Positions 7,187 through 15,455 of a stretch of 47,281 nucleotides of DNA are shown piece after piece (positions within the stretch are counted from its first letter, which is position 1; the number at the start of each line of letters is the position of its first letter). The stretch is taken from contig CAYXDO010000081.1 in NCBI GenBank assembly GCA_964463485.1, positions 1 through 47,281 of the forward strand, written 5' to 3'. The translations under genes and the position numbers were made by a program. This DNA comes from CAYXDO01 sp964463485 (lineage in GTDB: Bacteria; Myxococcota; Kuafuiibacteriia; Kuafuiibacteriales; Kuafuiibacteriaceae). The notes below the pieces were generated by a model, which saw only the letters and a list, made by a program, of their open reading frames with translations, did not search any database and was not told the DNA's origin.

Positions 7187-8565
7187 GCGCCCGCGGACCC
7201 GTGGTGCTCGTCGTCGATGACGAGCGCAACCTGGTTCGGCTCATGTCGAAGGTCCTGCGCAGCGACGCCACGCTCCGGACCGCAGAGAGCGGCGCGGACG
7301 CTCTCCGAATCTTGGCCAGCGAGAGCGTCGACGTGATGCTCTGTGACTTGAGAATGGCCGATATGGACGGTCTCGATGTCTTGCGGGCGTGCAAGAAGAT
7401 CCAACCCGGGATGGAGTTCATCCTGATGACGGCGTTCGCGACGGTGGGGACGGCCGTGGAAGCCCTTCGACTTGGTGCCTATGACTACCTCACGAAGCCG
7501 TTCGAGCCCGATGCAGCGCGCGCTGTCGTTTTGCGCGCGCTCGGTCGGGTGTCCCTCGCGAAGCGCGCGAATCCTGCCGACGACGAGGTCCTGCCTGGGC
7601 TTCTGGCGCGATCGCGCACCATGGAGGACCTTGCCGACTTCGTGCGTCGGGTGGCGACCAGTGATGCCACGGCGCTCGTCCTTGGAGAGACGGGCACCGG
7701 CAAGGAGCGCATCGTGCGAGCGCTTCATCAGTTGAGCGCTCGGGCATCGGGTCGCTTCGTTGCGCTCAACTGCGCGGCCATCCCAGCCGAGCTCCTAGAG
7801 AGCGAGCTCTTCGGGCACGCCAGAGGGGCATTCACAGGAGCCGCGCGCGATCGGGGAGGGCTGTTCGAGGAGGCGCACGGGGGAACGCTGTTTCTCGATG
7901 AGATCGGCGACATGCGCCCGTCTCTCCAGTCCAAGCTGACGCGGGTGCTCGAGGAGCGAGTGATCCGCCGCGTGGGCGAAGCGCAGGAGCGCAAGGTAGA
8001 CGTTCGGGTCGTCGCCGCCACGCACCGCGACCTCGAGGCCATGGTGAAGTGCGAAACGTTTCGGGAGGACCTCTGGTATCGGCTCAACGTCGCGCTGATC
8101 CGCATCCCACCGCTGCGCGATCGGCTAGACGACATCGAGCTGCTCGCCAACCACTTCTTGCGCGAACAAGCTGAGGGCTTGCGCGGGCGTCGTTTTGAAG
8201 GCTTCACGGAGGCCGCCCTAGCGTCGCTGCGATCGTACGACTGGCCCGGCAACGTCCGGCAGCTCCGCGCCGCGGTGGAACGCGCCTGCATCCTGTCTCA
8301 ATCGGAGACTATCGGCGTCAAGGATCTCCCCGCCGAAGTCTTGGCGGCAGGAAGCAACTTTCAAGACAAAGGGCTTGCCGCGATGCCGTGGGCAGAGGCG
8401 CTCGAGCGTGGACGGGCGGACGTGGCCCGCGAATACCTGGAGAGCGTGCTTCGACGTTTCGACGGTCAGATCGCGGAAGCGTCGGCTCACGCGTGCGTCG
8501 AGCGCGAGAGCTTCTACCGCCTGCTTCGCAAGTACGGAGTGGATCCGGCTTCGTTCCGAGGATAG
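7183..8565 (+). CDS. NtrC-family sigma-54 response regulator
   Basis: The protein has 460 residues and three domains. The receiver (1-125) has D12/D13, phospho-acceptor D55, T83 and K105. The AAA+ domain has Walker A GETGTGKE at 168-175, the sigma-54 contact loop GAFTGA at 215-220 and Walker B 'GTLFLDE' near 234-240. A Fis-type helix-turn-helix lies near 427-455. The GTG start at 7183 overlaps the kinase stump. The protein should be activated by phosphorylation, but its own kinase is truncated, so another kinase must act or the protein is deregulated. Matching 17-bp dyads flank the gene (6927 and 8607), and sigma-54 promoters lie in both directions. I infer that it controls the copper efflux operon and the lipoprotein-CBM48 operon. 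Confidence 0.95.
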   Translation: MSARGPVVLVVDDERNLVRLMSKVLRSDATLRTAESGADALRILASESVDVMLCDLRMADMDGLDVLRACKKIQPGMEFILMTAFATVGTAVEALRLGAYDYLTKPFEPDAARAVVLRALGRVSLAKRANPADDEVLPGLLARSRTMEDLADFVRRVATSDATALVLGETGTGKERIVRALHQLSARASGRFVALNCAAIPAELLESELFGHARGAFTGAARDRGGLFEEAHGGTLFLDEIGDMRPSLQSKLTRVLEERVIRRVGEAQERKVDVRVVAATHRDLEAMVKCETFREDLWYRLNVALIRIPPLRDRLDDIELLANHFLREQAEGLRGRRFEGFTEAALASLRSYDWPGNVRQLRAAVERACILSQSETIGVKDLPAEVLAAGSNFQDKGLAAMPWAEALERGRADVAREYLESVLRRFDGQIAEASAHACVERESFYRLLRKYGVDPASFRG

Positions 8566-8606
8566 GTTCGCAAGAGCTCATCAATGAACCTCGACGGTTT
8601 CTTTTT

Positions 8607-8623
8607 GTAACCGCTACCGTTAC
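8607..8623. promoter_or_regulatory. Activator dyad GTAAC-N7-GTTAC upstream of the copper operon
   Basis: GTAAC-CGCTACC-GTTAC is a perfect inverted repeat with 5-bp arms, 75 bp upstream of the -24 box at 8699. It is the cleanest example of the dyad found near other sigma-54 candidates. Confidence 0.6.
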
Positions 8624-8636
8624 TGTCGGCGCTGGC

Positions 8637-8657
8637 TTACGATGACTATCGTCGTAA
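8637..8657. promoter_or_regulatory. Second inverted repeat TTACGA-N9-TCGTAA
   Basis: Perfect 6-bp arms are separated by nine bases, between the GTAAC dyad and the promoter. It may be a second activator site or the operator of a different metal regulator. Confidence 0.4.
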
Positions 8658-8698
8658 TACCCATAGAATTTGGCCCTTTACAGTGATGGGCGAGGTAC

Positions 8699-8712
8699 GG
8701 CCCGCCCTTTGC
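8699..8712 (+). promoter_or_regulatory. Candidate sigma-54 promoter of the copper operon
   Basis: CGGCCCGCCCTTTGCTG matches GGC..CG-N4-TTGC with exact GG-N10-GC spacing. The start of transcription would be at about 8724, two bases before the ATG at 8726, making a practically leaderless message. Confidence 0.55.
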
Positions 8713-8725
8713 TGAAGCCGTCCGC

Positions 8726-9046
8726 ATGTCTCAATCTCTTCGTGTGAGCATGATTCTCTCGCTGGGATTGGCTGCATGCAGCGAAGGTCCCATCGCCGTC
8801 GCCGTCACGGCCGATGGTTTCGTTCCTGCTCGGAGCCGGGTCAAGGTCGGAGAGCCGGTAACGCTGGTAGTCACCAGGCAGGTCGAGCGCACGTGCGCGA
8901 CCGAAATCGTCATCAAGGACTACGGCATCAACAAGCCCCTGCCACACGGTCAGCCCGTCGAGATCACGTTCACGCCGACCAAGCCCGGAAGTATCCACTA
9001 CGCGTGTGCGATGGACATGGTCGGCGGCGAGCTTGTCGCGGAGTGA
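8726..9046 (+). CDS. Cupredoxin-like lipoprotein
   Basis: The protein has 106 residues. 'MILSLGLAAC' is a lipobox, followed by a single cupredoxin-like domain: 'VTADGFVPARSRVKVGEPVT' near the start, then 'CATEIVIKDYG', and the ligand loop 'HYACAMDMVGG' near the end, with Cys and Met in the usual blue-copper arrangement. It is predicted to be exported and to bind Cu or Ag outside the cytoplasmic membrane, feeding or buffering the pump encoded downstream. The 28-bp gap to the next gene indicates an operon. An internal ATG at 8750 is an alternative start. A GTAAC-N7-GTCAC dyad lies within the coding sequence at 8858-8874. Confidence 0.8.
   Translation: MSQSLRVSMILSLGLAACSEGPIAVAVTADGFVPARSRVKVGEPVTLVVTRQVERTCATEIVIKDYGINKPLPHGQPVEITFTPTKPGSIHYACAMDMVGGELVAE
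8858..8874. promoter_or_regulatory. GTAAC-N7-GTCAC dyad inside the cupredoxin gene
   Basis: GTAAC-GCTGGTA-GTCAC lies 134 bp downstream of the predicted transcription start. It also encodes a normal-looking beta strand, so it may be coincidence. Enhancer-binding proteins can act from downstream sites. Confidence 0.25.
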
Positions 9047-9074
9047 GGTGAGCCGGGCCGACCGCGGGTGGACG

Positions 9075-10547
9075 ATGCAGGACCAACTTCATCCGCACTT
9101 GCATGACGGCCGAATGACGCCGTCGAAACTGGAGATCGTCTCTGCCGACGGCGCTTGGGTTTTTTTGTGGCTGGCCTTGCTTGCGGCGGCGAGATCAGCG
9201 GGTGCGCAGGCTGCCGAAGTCTCGCTACCGACGGATGCGACGCTGACCCAGCTGATTGACCAGAGTCTGTCCGCCCGGCCGGAGCTTGCGCGCGCGGAGG
9301 CTGTCGTTCACGCGGAGGAGGAACGAATCCCGCAGGCGGGCGCACTCCCAGATCCGATGTTGCAGATCGGGATACAGAACGACGGCTTCACGAGCATCGA
9401 GATTGGCCGCATGGACTCGAGCTTCCTTTCGTTCATGGGGTCGCAGACGTTTCCGTGGCCCGGCAAGTTGGGCCTGCGAACGGAGGCCGCCGAGCTCGGT
9501 GCCACGCAAGCAAAGCAGGGCGTCAGCCGGGTGCGTTTGTCGACGGAGGCGGACGTTCGTCGTGCCTACTTGGATCTCGTCCTCGTTCGCGATCGGCTAG
9601 GTCTCCTCGATCAGCTCGAGGCGATTTGGCAGAAATCTCTCGGCCTCGCGCGGGTTCGGTACGAGGCTGGCGACGGCGCGCAGTCGGATGTCCTTCGCGC
9701 CCAGCTCGAGCTGAAACGCATCCAGCAGCGTCGCGTGGGGCTTCAAGCGGAGGAGCGAGCCACGGTCCAGGGCGTCAACCGCCTCCGCGCGCACCCGCTC
9801 GATGAAGCGATTGCGACCACCATGCACATCCGCGAGCTCCCCGAGCTCACGAGGTTCGAAGGCTGGTTTTCCGCGGACCGCGCCATCGAGCGCAGCCCGG
9901 AGCTGGCGGCGGCGCGGCTTGGCATCATGCGCGCCGACAGATCGGTCGCCCTGGCCGAGAAAAGCTACTACCCCGACCTCACGGTAGGGGCAGGGATCAT
10001 GGTTCGCGGGCAACTCCCTCCGATGTGGCTGGTGACCGTCGGAGGCCCCTTGCCGGTGTTTGCGGGCAGCAAGCAGAGTCGTGCGGTTGCCGAGAACCGG
10101 GCCTGGAGCAGCGCTTCGCAGAGCGAGGCTGTTGCCATCGAGCAGCTGCTTCGCCTGAGGTCCGGCGAAAGACACACCGCATTCTCGGCGCTGCTCGAAA
10201 TCGTCGACCTATACGCCCAGGGACTGCTCATACAGTCGGAGGCCACGAGCGAAAGCACGCTTTCCCAATACAAGGTCGGCAAAGTGTCGTTCGCCTCTGT
10301 GCTCGAGGTCAACGCGGGCTTCATCGCCGACCAAGAGGGGTATTTGGAGTCCGTCGCGGCGGCCTATCGAATCCTCATCGCCGAGACTGAAGTCAGCCTC
10401 GCTACGACGCCGATGGCCGTCGGAGCGGCTGGAGGTTCGGGAGCGATGCCGGGAGCGAGCTCCGCCTCGATGGAGTCGATCAGCGGACAGCCGTCCCGCG
10501 GTAACGGGGAACCCGTCGACGGGGCCGGCTCGACGTCTGGCATGTGA
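9075..10547 (+). CDS. Outer membrane efflux protein (CusC/TolC-like)
   Basis: The protein has 490 residues from the ATG at 9075; the frame is open further upstream, but that part would overlap the cupredoxin gene. A signal segment ('WVFLWLALLAAARSAGAQA') precedes a TolC-type outer membrane factor: two related helical repeats ('RPELARAEAVVHAEEERIPQ', 'RSPELAAARLGIMRADRSVA') and strand segments such as 'LTVGAGIMVRG'. It would form the trimeric exit duct through the outer membrane for the RND pump. Its tail is Gly/Ser-rich and probably unstructured. It is the second gene of the copper operon. Confidence 0.88.
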   Translation: MQDQLHPHLHDGRMTPSKLEIVSADGAWVFLWLALLAAARSAGAQAAEVSLPTDATLTQLIDQSLSARPELARAEAVVHAEEERIPQAGALPDPMLQIGIQNDGFTSIEIGRMDSSFLSFMGSQTFPWPGKLGLRTEAAELGATQAKQGVSRVRLSTEADVRRAYLDLVLVRDRLGLLDQLEAIWQKSLGLARVRYEAGDGAQSDVLRAQLELKRIQQRRVGLQAEERATVQGVNRLRAHPLDEAIATTMHIRELPELTRFEGWFSADRAIERSPELAAARLGIMRADRSVALAEKSYYPDLTVGAGIMVRGQLPPMWLVTVGGPLPVFAGSKQSRAVAENRAWSSASQSEAVAIEQLLRLRSGERHTAFSALLEIVDLYAQGLLIQSEATSESTLSQYKVGKVSFASVLEVNAGFIADQEGYLESVAAAYRILIAETEVSLATTPMAVGAAGGSGAMPGASSASMESISGQPSRGNGEPVDGAGSTSGM

Positions 10548-10557
10548 GGGAGCCGAA

Positions 10558-12126
10558 ATGACATCATCCTCTCCTCCGCACACCAAGCGCCGCTATGGGC
10601 CGACGGCGATGATTCTGGTCGCCCTGGTCAGCGCCACGGTCGCCGCCGCCGGTGCGCGCTTCATCTCGCGCTCGCAGAGGCCGACGGACGCCGCTGCCCA
10701 TGATGGCCATGATGACGGCGCCGCCGCCGTCTACCAATGTCCCATGCACCCCACCATCGTGCAGGACCATCCCGGCGACTGCCCGATTTGCGGCATGAAG
10801 CTCGTCAAGGTGGAGAAGAGCGAGGCCTCTGCCTCGAACGATGCCGAGCGCAGAGTCCTGTTCTACCGCTCGCCGATGGATCCGAAGCAGACGTCACCGA
10901 CGCCACGCAAGGACGAGATGGGAATGGACTACCTGCCCGTGTATGTGGACGAAGCCGGCGGCGTCGGGACGGTTCCGGGGTTGGCCACCGTCGAGATCGA
11001 CACGAATCGCCAGCAGCTGATTGGTCTGAATACCATCCAGGTGGCGCGAGGCGCTGTAGGTGGCGCCTGGCGGACCGTGGGTCGCGTGGCGATCGATGAG
11101 ACCCGAGTACGCCACATCAACGTCAAAATCTCCGGCTTCGTCGAACGCGTCTTCGTCGACTTCGTCGGCAAGAAGGTCAGAAACGGCGATCCCCTCTTCA
11201 CTATCTACAGCCCCGACCTCCTTTCAGCCCAGGAGGAGTACCTCCTTGCCCTCAAGACCAAAGGGGCCCTCTCCAAGGCTGGTGGATCGGCCACGAACGA
11301 TGGGGATGATCTCGTGGCGGCCGCGCTGCGCAAGCTGGCGTTGTGGGATGTGCCCGTCTCTGAAATCGATCGTGTCGAACGAAGCGGGCAACCCAGCAAG
11401 ACGCTCACCTTCTACTCGCCGCTCGATGGCGTCGTGACCAAGAAGGATGTCGTAGAGGGCATGAAGCTCGACGCGGGCGCCATGCCCTACGAGATCGTCG
11501 ATCTCTCATCGGTGTGGGTGCTCGCCGACGTGTATGAGCGCGAGCTCCGGTTCGTGAAGGAAGGGATGGCCGCGCGTCTCGAGCTCAACGCATTCCCCAA
11601 TCGTGACTTCAAGGGCAAGGTGGTGTTCCTCGATCCGCTGCTGGATCCGAAGACGCGCACGGTCAAGGTACGCCTCACATTCCCGAACCCGACCGGTGAG
11701 CTTCGGCCGGAAATGTTCGGCGAGGTCATTCTCCTGGGCGTCCCCTATTTGGGGTTGCGGATCCCGCCTGACGCGGTCATCGACTCTGGCACCGAGAAGG
11801 TCGTCTTCGTCGCGATCGGCGAAGGGAAGTTTCAGCCGCGTAGGGTCATGCTGGGACAGAGCGACGGTACGCACGTAGAGGTCTCGAGCGGGCTCACCGA
11901 GGGTGAGCTGGTCGTCACCCGCGCGAACTTCCTCATCGACTCCGAATCGCGCCTGCGAGCATCCCTGGCCGGGATGGGCGACGCGGAGGCGACGGCTACT
12001 CCTCCGCAGAGTGCCCGGGTGCTGCCAGGCAGTTCCGAGCCGGCTCCTGCCCCCGACACCCAGGGACCGCGAAATACTGCAAATGAAAATGGCTCGCCCC
12101 ACGACCACGACGGGCACCAGCCGTGA
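10558..12126 (+). CDS. cusB: CusB-like periplasmic adaptor with heavy-metal-binding domain
   Basis: The protein has 522 residues, with GGGAG before the ATG. An N-terminal membrane anchor ('AMILVALVSATVAAAGARF') is followed by a heavy-metal-binding domain ('YQCPMHPTIVQDHPGDCPIC', 'GMKLV'), a related 'YRSPMDPKQT..MGMDYLPVY' motif, and then the membrane-fusion-protein body ('VERVFVDFVGKKVRNGDPLF', 'GVVTKKDVVEGMKL', 'DPLLDPKTRTVKVRLTFPN'). The Met- and Cys-rich metal motifs point to Cu(I)/Ag(I). A final His stretch (HDHDGHQ) is also present. It links the RND pump to the outer membrane duct. Its stop overlaps the start of cusA by four bases. Confidence 0.92.
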   Translation: MTSSSPPHTKRRYGPTAMILVALVSATVAAAGARFISRSQRPTDAAAHDGHDDGAAAVYQCPMHPTIVQDHPGDCPICGMKLVKVEKSEASASNDAERRVLFYRSPMDPKQTSPTPRKDEMGMDYLPVYVDEAGGVGTVPGLATVEIDTNRQQLIGLNTIQVARGAVGGAWRTVGRVAIDETRVRHINVKISGFVERVFVDFVGKKVRNGDPLFTIYSPDLLSAQEEYLLALKTKGALSKAGGSATNDGDDLVAAALRKLALWDVPVSEIDRVERSGQPSKTLTFYSPLDGVVTKKDVVEGMKLDAGAMPYEIVDLSSVWVLADVYERELRFVKEGMAARLELNAFPNRDFKGKVVFLDPLLDPKTRTVKVRLTFPNPTGELRPEMFGEVILLGVPYLGLRIPPDAVIDSGTEKVVFVAIGEGKFQPRRVMLGQSDGTHVEVSSGLTEGELVVTRANFLIDSESRLRASLAGMGDAEATATPPQSARVLPGSSEPAPAPDTQGPRNTANENGSPHDHDGHQP

Positions 12127-15100
12127 TCAGACAAATCATCCGTTTCTCGGCCGAGAACCGATACCTCGTCATCGCGGGGACGATCGTCGCGCTCGTGTTC
12201 GCGTGGTGGTCGATGCGTACCATCCCGCTCGACGCCCTCCCCGACCTCTCCGACACCCAGGTGATCGTCTACTCGCGCTGGGACCGCAGTCCGGACATCC
12301 TCGAGGACCAGGTCACCTACCCCATCACCACGGCGCTCTTGGGCGCACCCAAGGTCAAAGCGATCCGCGGCTTCTCCGACTTTGGCTTCAGCTACGTGTA
12401 CGTCATCTTCGAGGACGGTACGGACATGTACTGGGCGCGCACGCGCGTGCTCGAGTACCTCTCGAAGATCACGCCCCAGCTGCCCCCCGGCGTGAAAGTG
12501 GAGCTTGGCCCCGACGCAACGAGCGTCGGCTGGGTCTTCCAGTACGCGCTGGTGGATAACACCGGAAAGCACTCCTCCGACGAGCTGCGCTCCTACCAAG
12601 ACTGGTTCCTGCGTTACGCCGTGCAGAGCGTCCCCGGCGTATCCGAGGTCGCCACGGTCGGTGGTCAGGTACGCCAATACCAGGTCACCGTCAATCCGAA
12701 CCAACTGGCTGCTTATGAGCTCCCGCTCGACGCAGTCATCGACGCCGTTCGCGAAGGCAACAACGACGTAGGGGGTCGGCTCGTCGAGCTCTCCGGTCGC
12801 GAGCACATGGTGCGCGGCCGCGGCTATGTGAAGAACATCCGCGACATCGAGAACATCGTGCTGCGCTCCGAGGGCGGGACCCCGGTGCTCATCAGGGACG
12901 TCGCGAAGGTCGCTCTAGGTCCGGAAATGCGCCGCGGCATCGCGGACTACAACGGCAAGGGCGACGTGGTCGGCGGCATCGTCGTGATGCGAGCGGGAGA
13001 GAACGCCCTCAACGTCATCAATCGCGTGAAGGCAAAACTGCAGGAGGTGAGGTCTTCTCTTCCTGCCGGCGTCGAGGTCGTCACCACCTACGATCGCTCG
13101 GAGCTCATCGAGCGCGCGATCGATACGGTCAAAGACAAGCTGATCGAAGAGATGATCGTCGTCTCGATCATCATCTTGATTTTCCTGTGGCATTTTCCTT
13201 CATCGATCATCCCCATCATCACGATTCCCGTCTCGGTGGCACTCGCGTTCATCCCCATGAAGCTCATGGGGTTGAATGCGAACCTCATGTCGCTCGCGGG
13301 CATCGCGATCTCCATCGGAGTCCTGGTCGACGGAGCCATCGTCGAAGTCGAGAACGCCTACAACAAGATCCATCACTGGCAGGCAGACGGAAAGAAGGGT
13401 GACTTCCATCGGGTACGGCTCGAGGCGCTGATGGAGGTCGGGCCGGGCGTTTTCTTCTCCCTCCTGGTCATCGCGGTCGCCTTCATGCCTGTATTCACGC
13501 TCGTCGACCAAGAAGGTCGCCTCTTTCGGCCTCTGGCGTTCTCCAAAAACCTCGCGATGGCGATCGCTGCAATCTTGGCAATCACACTCGACCCTGCGAT
13601 GCGAATGCTGTTCGCCCGTATCGAGCCCTTCAACTTCCGGCCGAAATTCCTATCATGGATCGCGACGCAGCTCGTCGTCGGTAGGTACTATTCCGAGGAT
13701 CGCCATCCGATCAGCCACTTGCTCCATCGTTTATATGAGGGCCCTTGTCGTTTCGTAGTTCGCCACTCGAAGGCGACTATCGTCGTCGCGGTGGTCATCG
13801 TCGTCAGCACGATTCCGGTGTACCTGCGCCTGGGCTCGGAGTTCATGCCTCCGCTTTGGGAGGGGACCATTCTGTACATGCCCTCGGCCGTCGAGCCCGG
13901 GATGTCGGTCGCTGAAGCTCAGAAGGCACTCCAGATCCAAGACAAGATCCTGATGTCCTTTCCTGAGGTGGAGCGTGTGTTCGGCAAGGCTGGCAGGGCC
14001 AACACATCTACGGACCCAGCACCCTTCACCATGATGGAGACCACCGTGATGCTCAAGCCCGACCACGAATGGCGAAAGAAACCACGCTGGTACTCATCCT
14101 GGGCGCCGGGGTGGCTCGATCCAATGCTTCGTGCCCTTTGGAGCGACCGCATCAGTTACGTCGAGCTGGAAGACGAGATGCATCGGGCGCTGCAGATCCC
14201 GGGGATCTCGAACGCATGGACGATGCCGATCAAGGGCCGTTTGGACATGCTCTCCACTGGCATCCGTACACCCATTGGCATCAAGGTCATGGGCGCGGAG
14301 CTCGCGACCATCGAGCGCATCGCCAAGGAGACTGAGGCTGCGGTTTCGAAGCTCCCTGGCACTCGCAGCGCGTACGCGGAGCGGGTCGCGGGAGGCTACT
14401 TCCTCGATTTCGTGCTCAAGCGCGAGAAGCTCGCGCGGTATGGTCTGTCGATCGACGACGCGAACATGATGGTCATGACGGCCGTCGGCGGCGATAACCA
14501 AAGTGTCACCGTCGAAGGACGCGAGCGCTACGGGATCAACGTGCGCTATGCCCGCGATTATCGCGAGGACTTGCAGGCTCTCAGGCGCGTGCTCCTGCCG
14601 CTGCCGACCGGCAAGGGACAGATCCCAATGGAGGAGATCGCGGACGTCGTGCTCGCGCAAGGCCCTTCGATGATCCGAGACGAGAACGGCCTTCTGGCAG
14701 GATACGTCTATGTCGACTTCGACACCTCCCAGATCGACGTGGGCCACTTCGTCGATCAGGCGAAGCGTGCCGTGGCGGCGAGCGTGACGGTTCCCACCGG
14801 CTACGCGATGACCTGGAGCGGCCAGTACGAAAACATGCTGCGCGTGAAGGAGCGGCTCGAGCTGATCCTTCCGCTCACCCTGGTGCTCATCTTCACCCTC
14901 CTCTACATGAACACGAAGTCCGCGTTCAAGGCGAGCGTGGTCATGCTGGCTGTGCCCTTCTCCGCCGTCGGCGCGGTCTGGCTCTTGTGGATGCTCGACT
15001 ACAACATATCGATCGCCGTCTGGGTTGGGCTGATCGCGCTCATGGGGCTCGATGCCGAAACGGGTGTGTTCATGCTGCTGTTTTTGGACCTGTCGCACGA

Positions 15101-15422
15101 GGAGTTCCGGAAGAACGGCCAACTCCACACCGAGCACGATCTCGTCGAGGCCATCATCCACGGAGCTGTGAAGCGCGTCCGTCCGAAGGCGATGACCGTC
15201 TTCGCGGCCATGCTAGGGCTCTTGCCTATCATGTGGTCGGCTGGGACTGGCGCCGATCTCATGAAGCGCATCGCGGCGCCTATGGTCGGAGGGCTCGTAA
15301 CCAGCTTCATCATGGAGCTCCTCGTCTATCCGCCGATCTACTTCCTGTGGAGGAGGCGCCAGCTTCCGGCGCTTGGTCAGCCGCTTGCGGCGACGGCCAG
15401 CACGGGGCCCGCGACGTCATGA
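12123..15422 (+). CDS. cusA: CusA-type heavy-metal RND pump
   Basis: The protein has 1099 residues, the normal size of an HME-RND transporter, starting at a GTG that overlaps the cusB stop (GTGA). Twelve membrane helices are expected. The fourth carries the proton-relay segment 'GVLVDGAIVEVENAYNKIHH'. 'KAGRANTSTDPAPFTMMETT' and 'TWSGQYENMLRVKERL' are typical of the Cu/Ag subgroup, and the pore region has abundant Met residues. It uses proton influx to remove metal from the periplasm or cytoplasm through CusB and the outer membrane duct. The neighbours (cupredoxin, metal-binding adaptor, YHS domain) support copper or silver as substrate. Confidence 0.95.
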   Translation: MIRQIIRFSAENRYLVIAGTIVALVFAWWSMRTIPLDALPDLSDTQVIVYSRWDRSPDILEDQVTYPITTALLGAPKVKAIRGFSDFGFSYVYVIFEDGTDMYWARTRVLEYLSKITPQLPPGVKVELGPDATSVGWVFQYALVDNTGKHSSDELRSYQDWFLRYAVQSVPGVSEVATVGGQVRQYQVTVNPNQLAAYELPLDAVIDAVREGNNDVGGRLVELSGREHMVRGRGYVKNIRDIENIVLRSEGGTPVLIRDVAKVALGPEMRRGIADYNGKGDVVGGIVVMRAGENALNVINRVKAKLQEVRSSLPAGVEVVTTYDRSELIERAIDTVKDKLIEEMIVVSIIILIFLWHFPSSIIPIITIPVSVALAFIPMKLMGLNANLMSLAGIAISIGVLVDGAIVEVENAYNKIHHWQADGKKGDFHRVRLEALMEVGPGVFFSLLVIAVAFMPVFTLVDQEGRLFRPLAFSKNLAMAIAAILAITLDPAMRMLFARIEPFNFRPKFLSWIATQLVVGRYYSEDRHPISHLLHRLYEGPCRFVVRHSKATIVVAVVIVVSTIPVYLRLGSEFMPPLWEGTILYMPSAVEPGMSVAEAQKALQIQDKILMSFPEVERVFGKAGRANTSTDPAPFTMMETTVMLKPDHEWRKKPRWYSSWAPGWLDPMLRALWSDRISYVELEDEMHRALQIPGISNAWTMPIKGRLDMLSTGIRTPIGIKVMGAELATIERIAKETEAAVSKLPGTRSAYAERVAGGYFLDFVLKREKLARYGLSIDDANMMVMTAVGGDNQSVTVEGRERYGINVRYARDYREDLQALRRVLLPLPTGKGQIPMEEIADVVLAQGPSMIRDENGLLAGYVYVDFDTSQIDVGHFVDQAKRAVAASVTVPTGYAMTWSGQYENMLRVKERLELILPLTLVLIFTLLYMNTKSAFKASVVMLAVPFSAVGAVWLLWMLDYNISIAVWVGLIALMGLDAETGVFMLLFLDLSHEEFRKNGQLHTEHDLVEAIIHGAVKRVRPKAMTVFAAMLGLLPIMWSAGTGADLMKRIAAPMVGGLVTSFIMELLVYPPIYFLWRRRQLPALGQPLAATASTGPATS

Positions 15423-15455
15423 GCTCCACGAAATACAACGTAGGGAGGGTCTTCC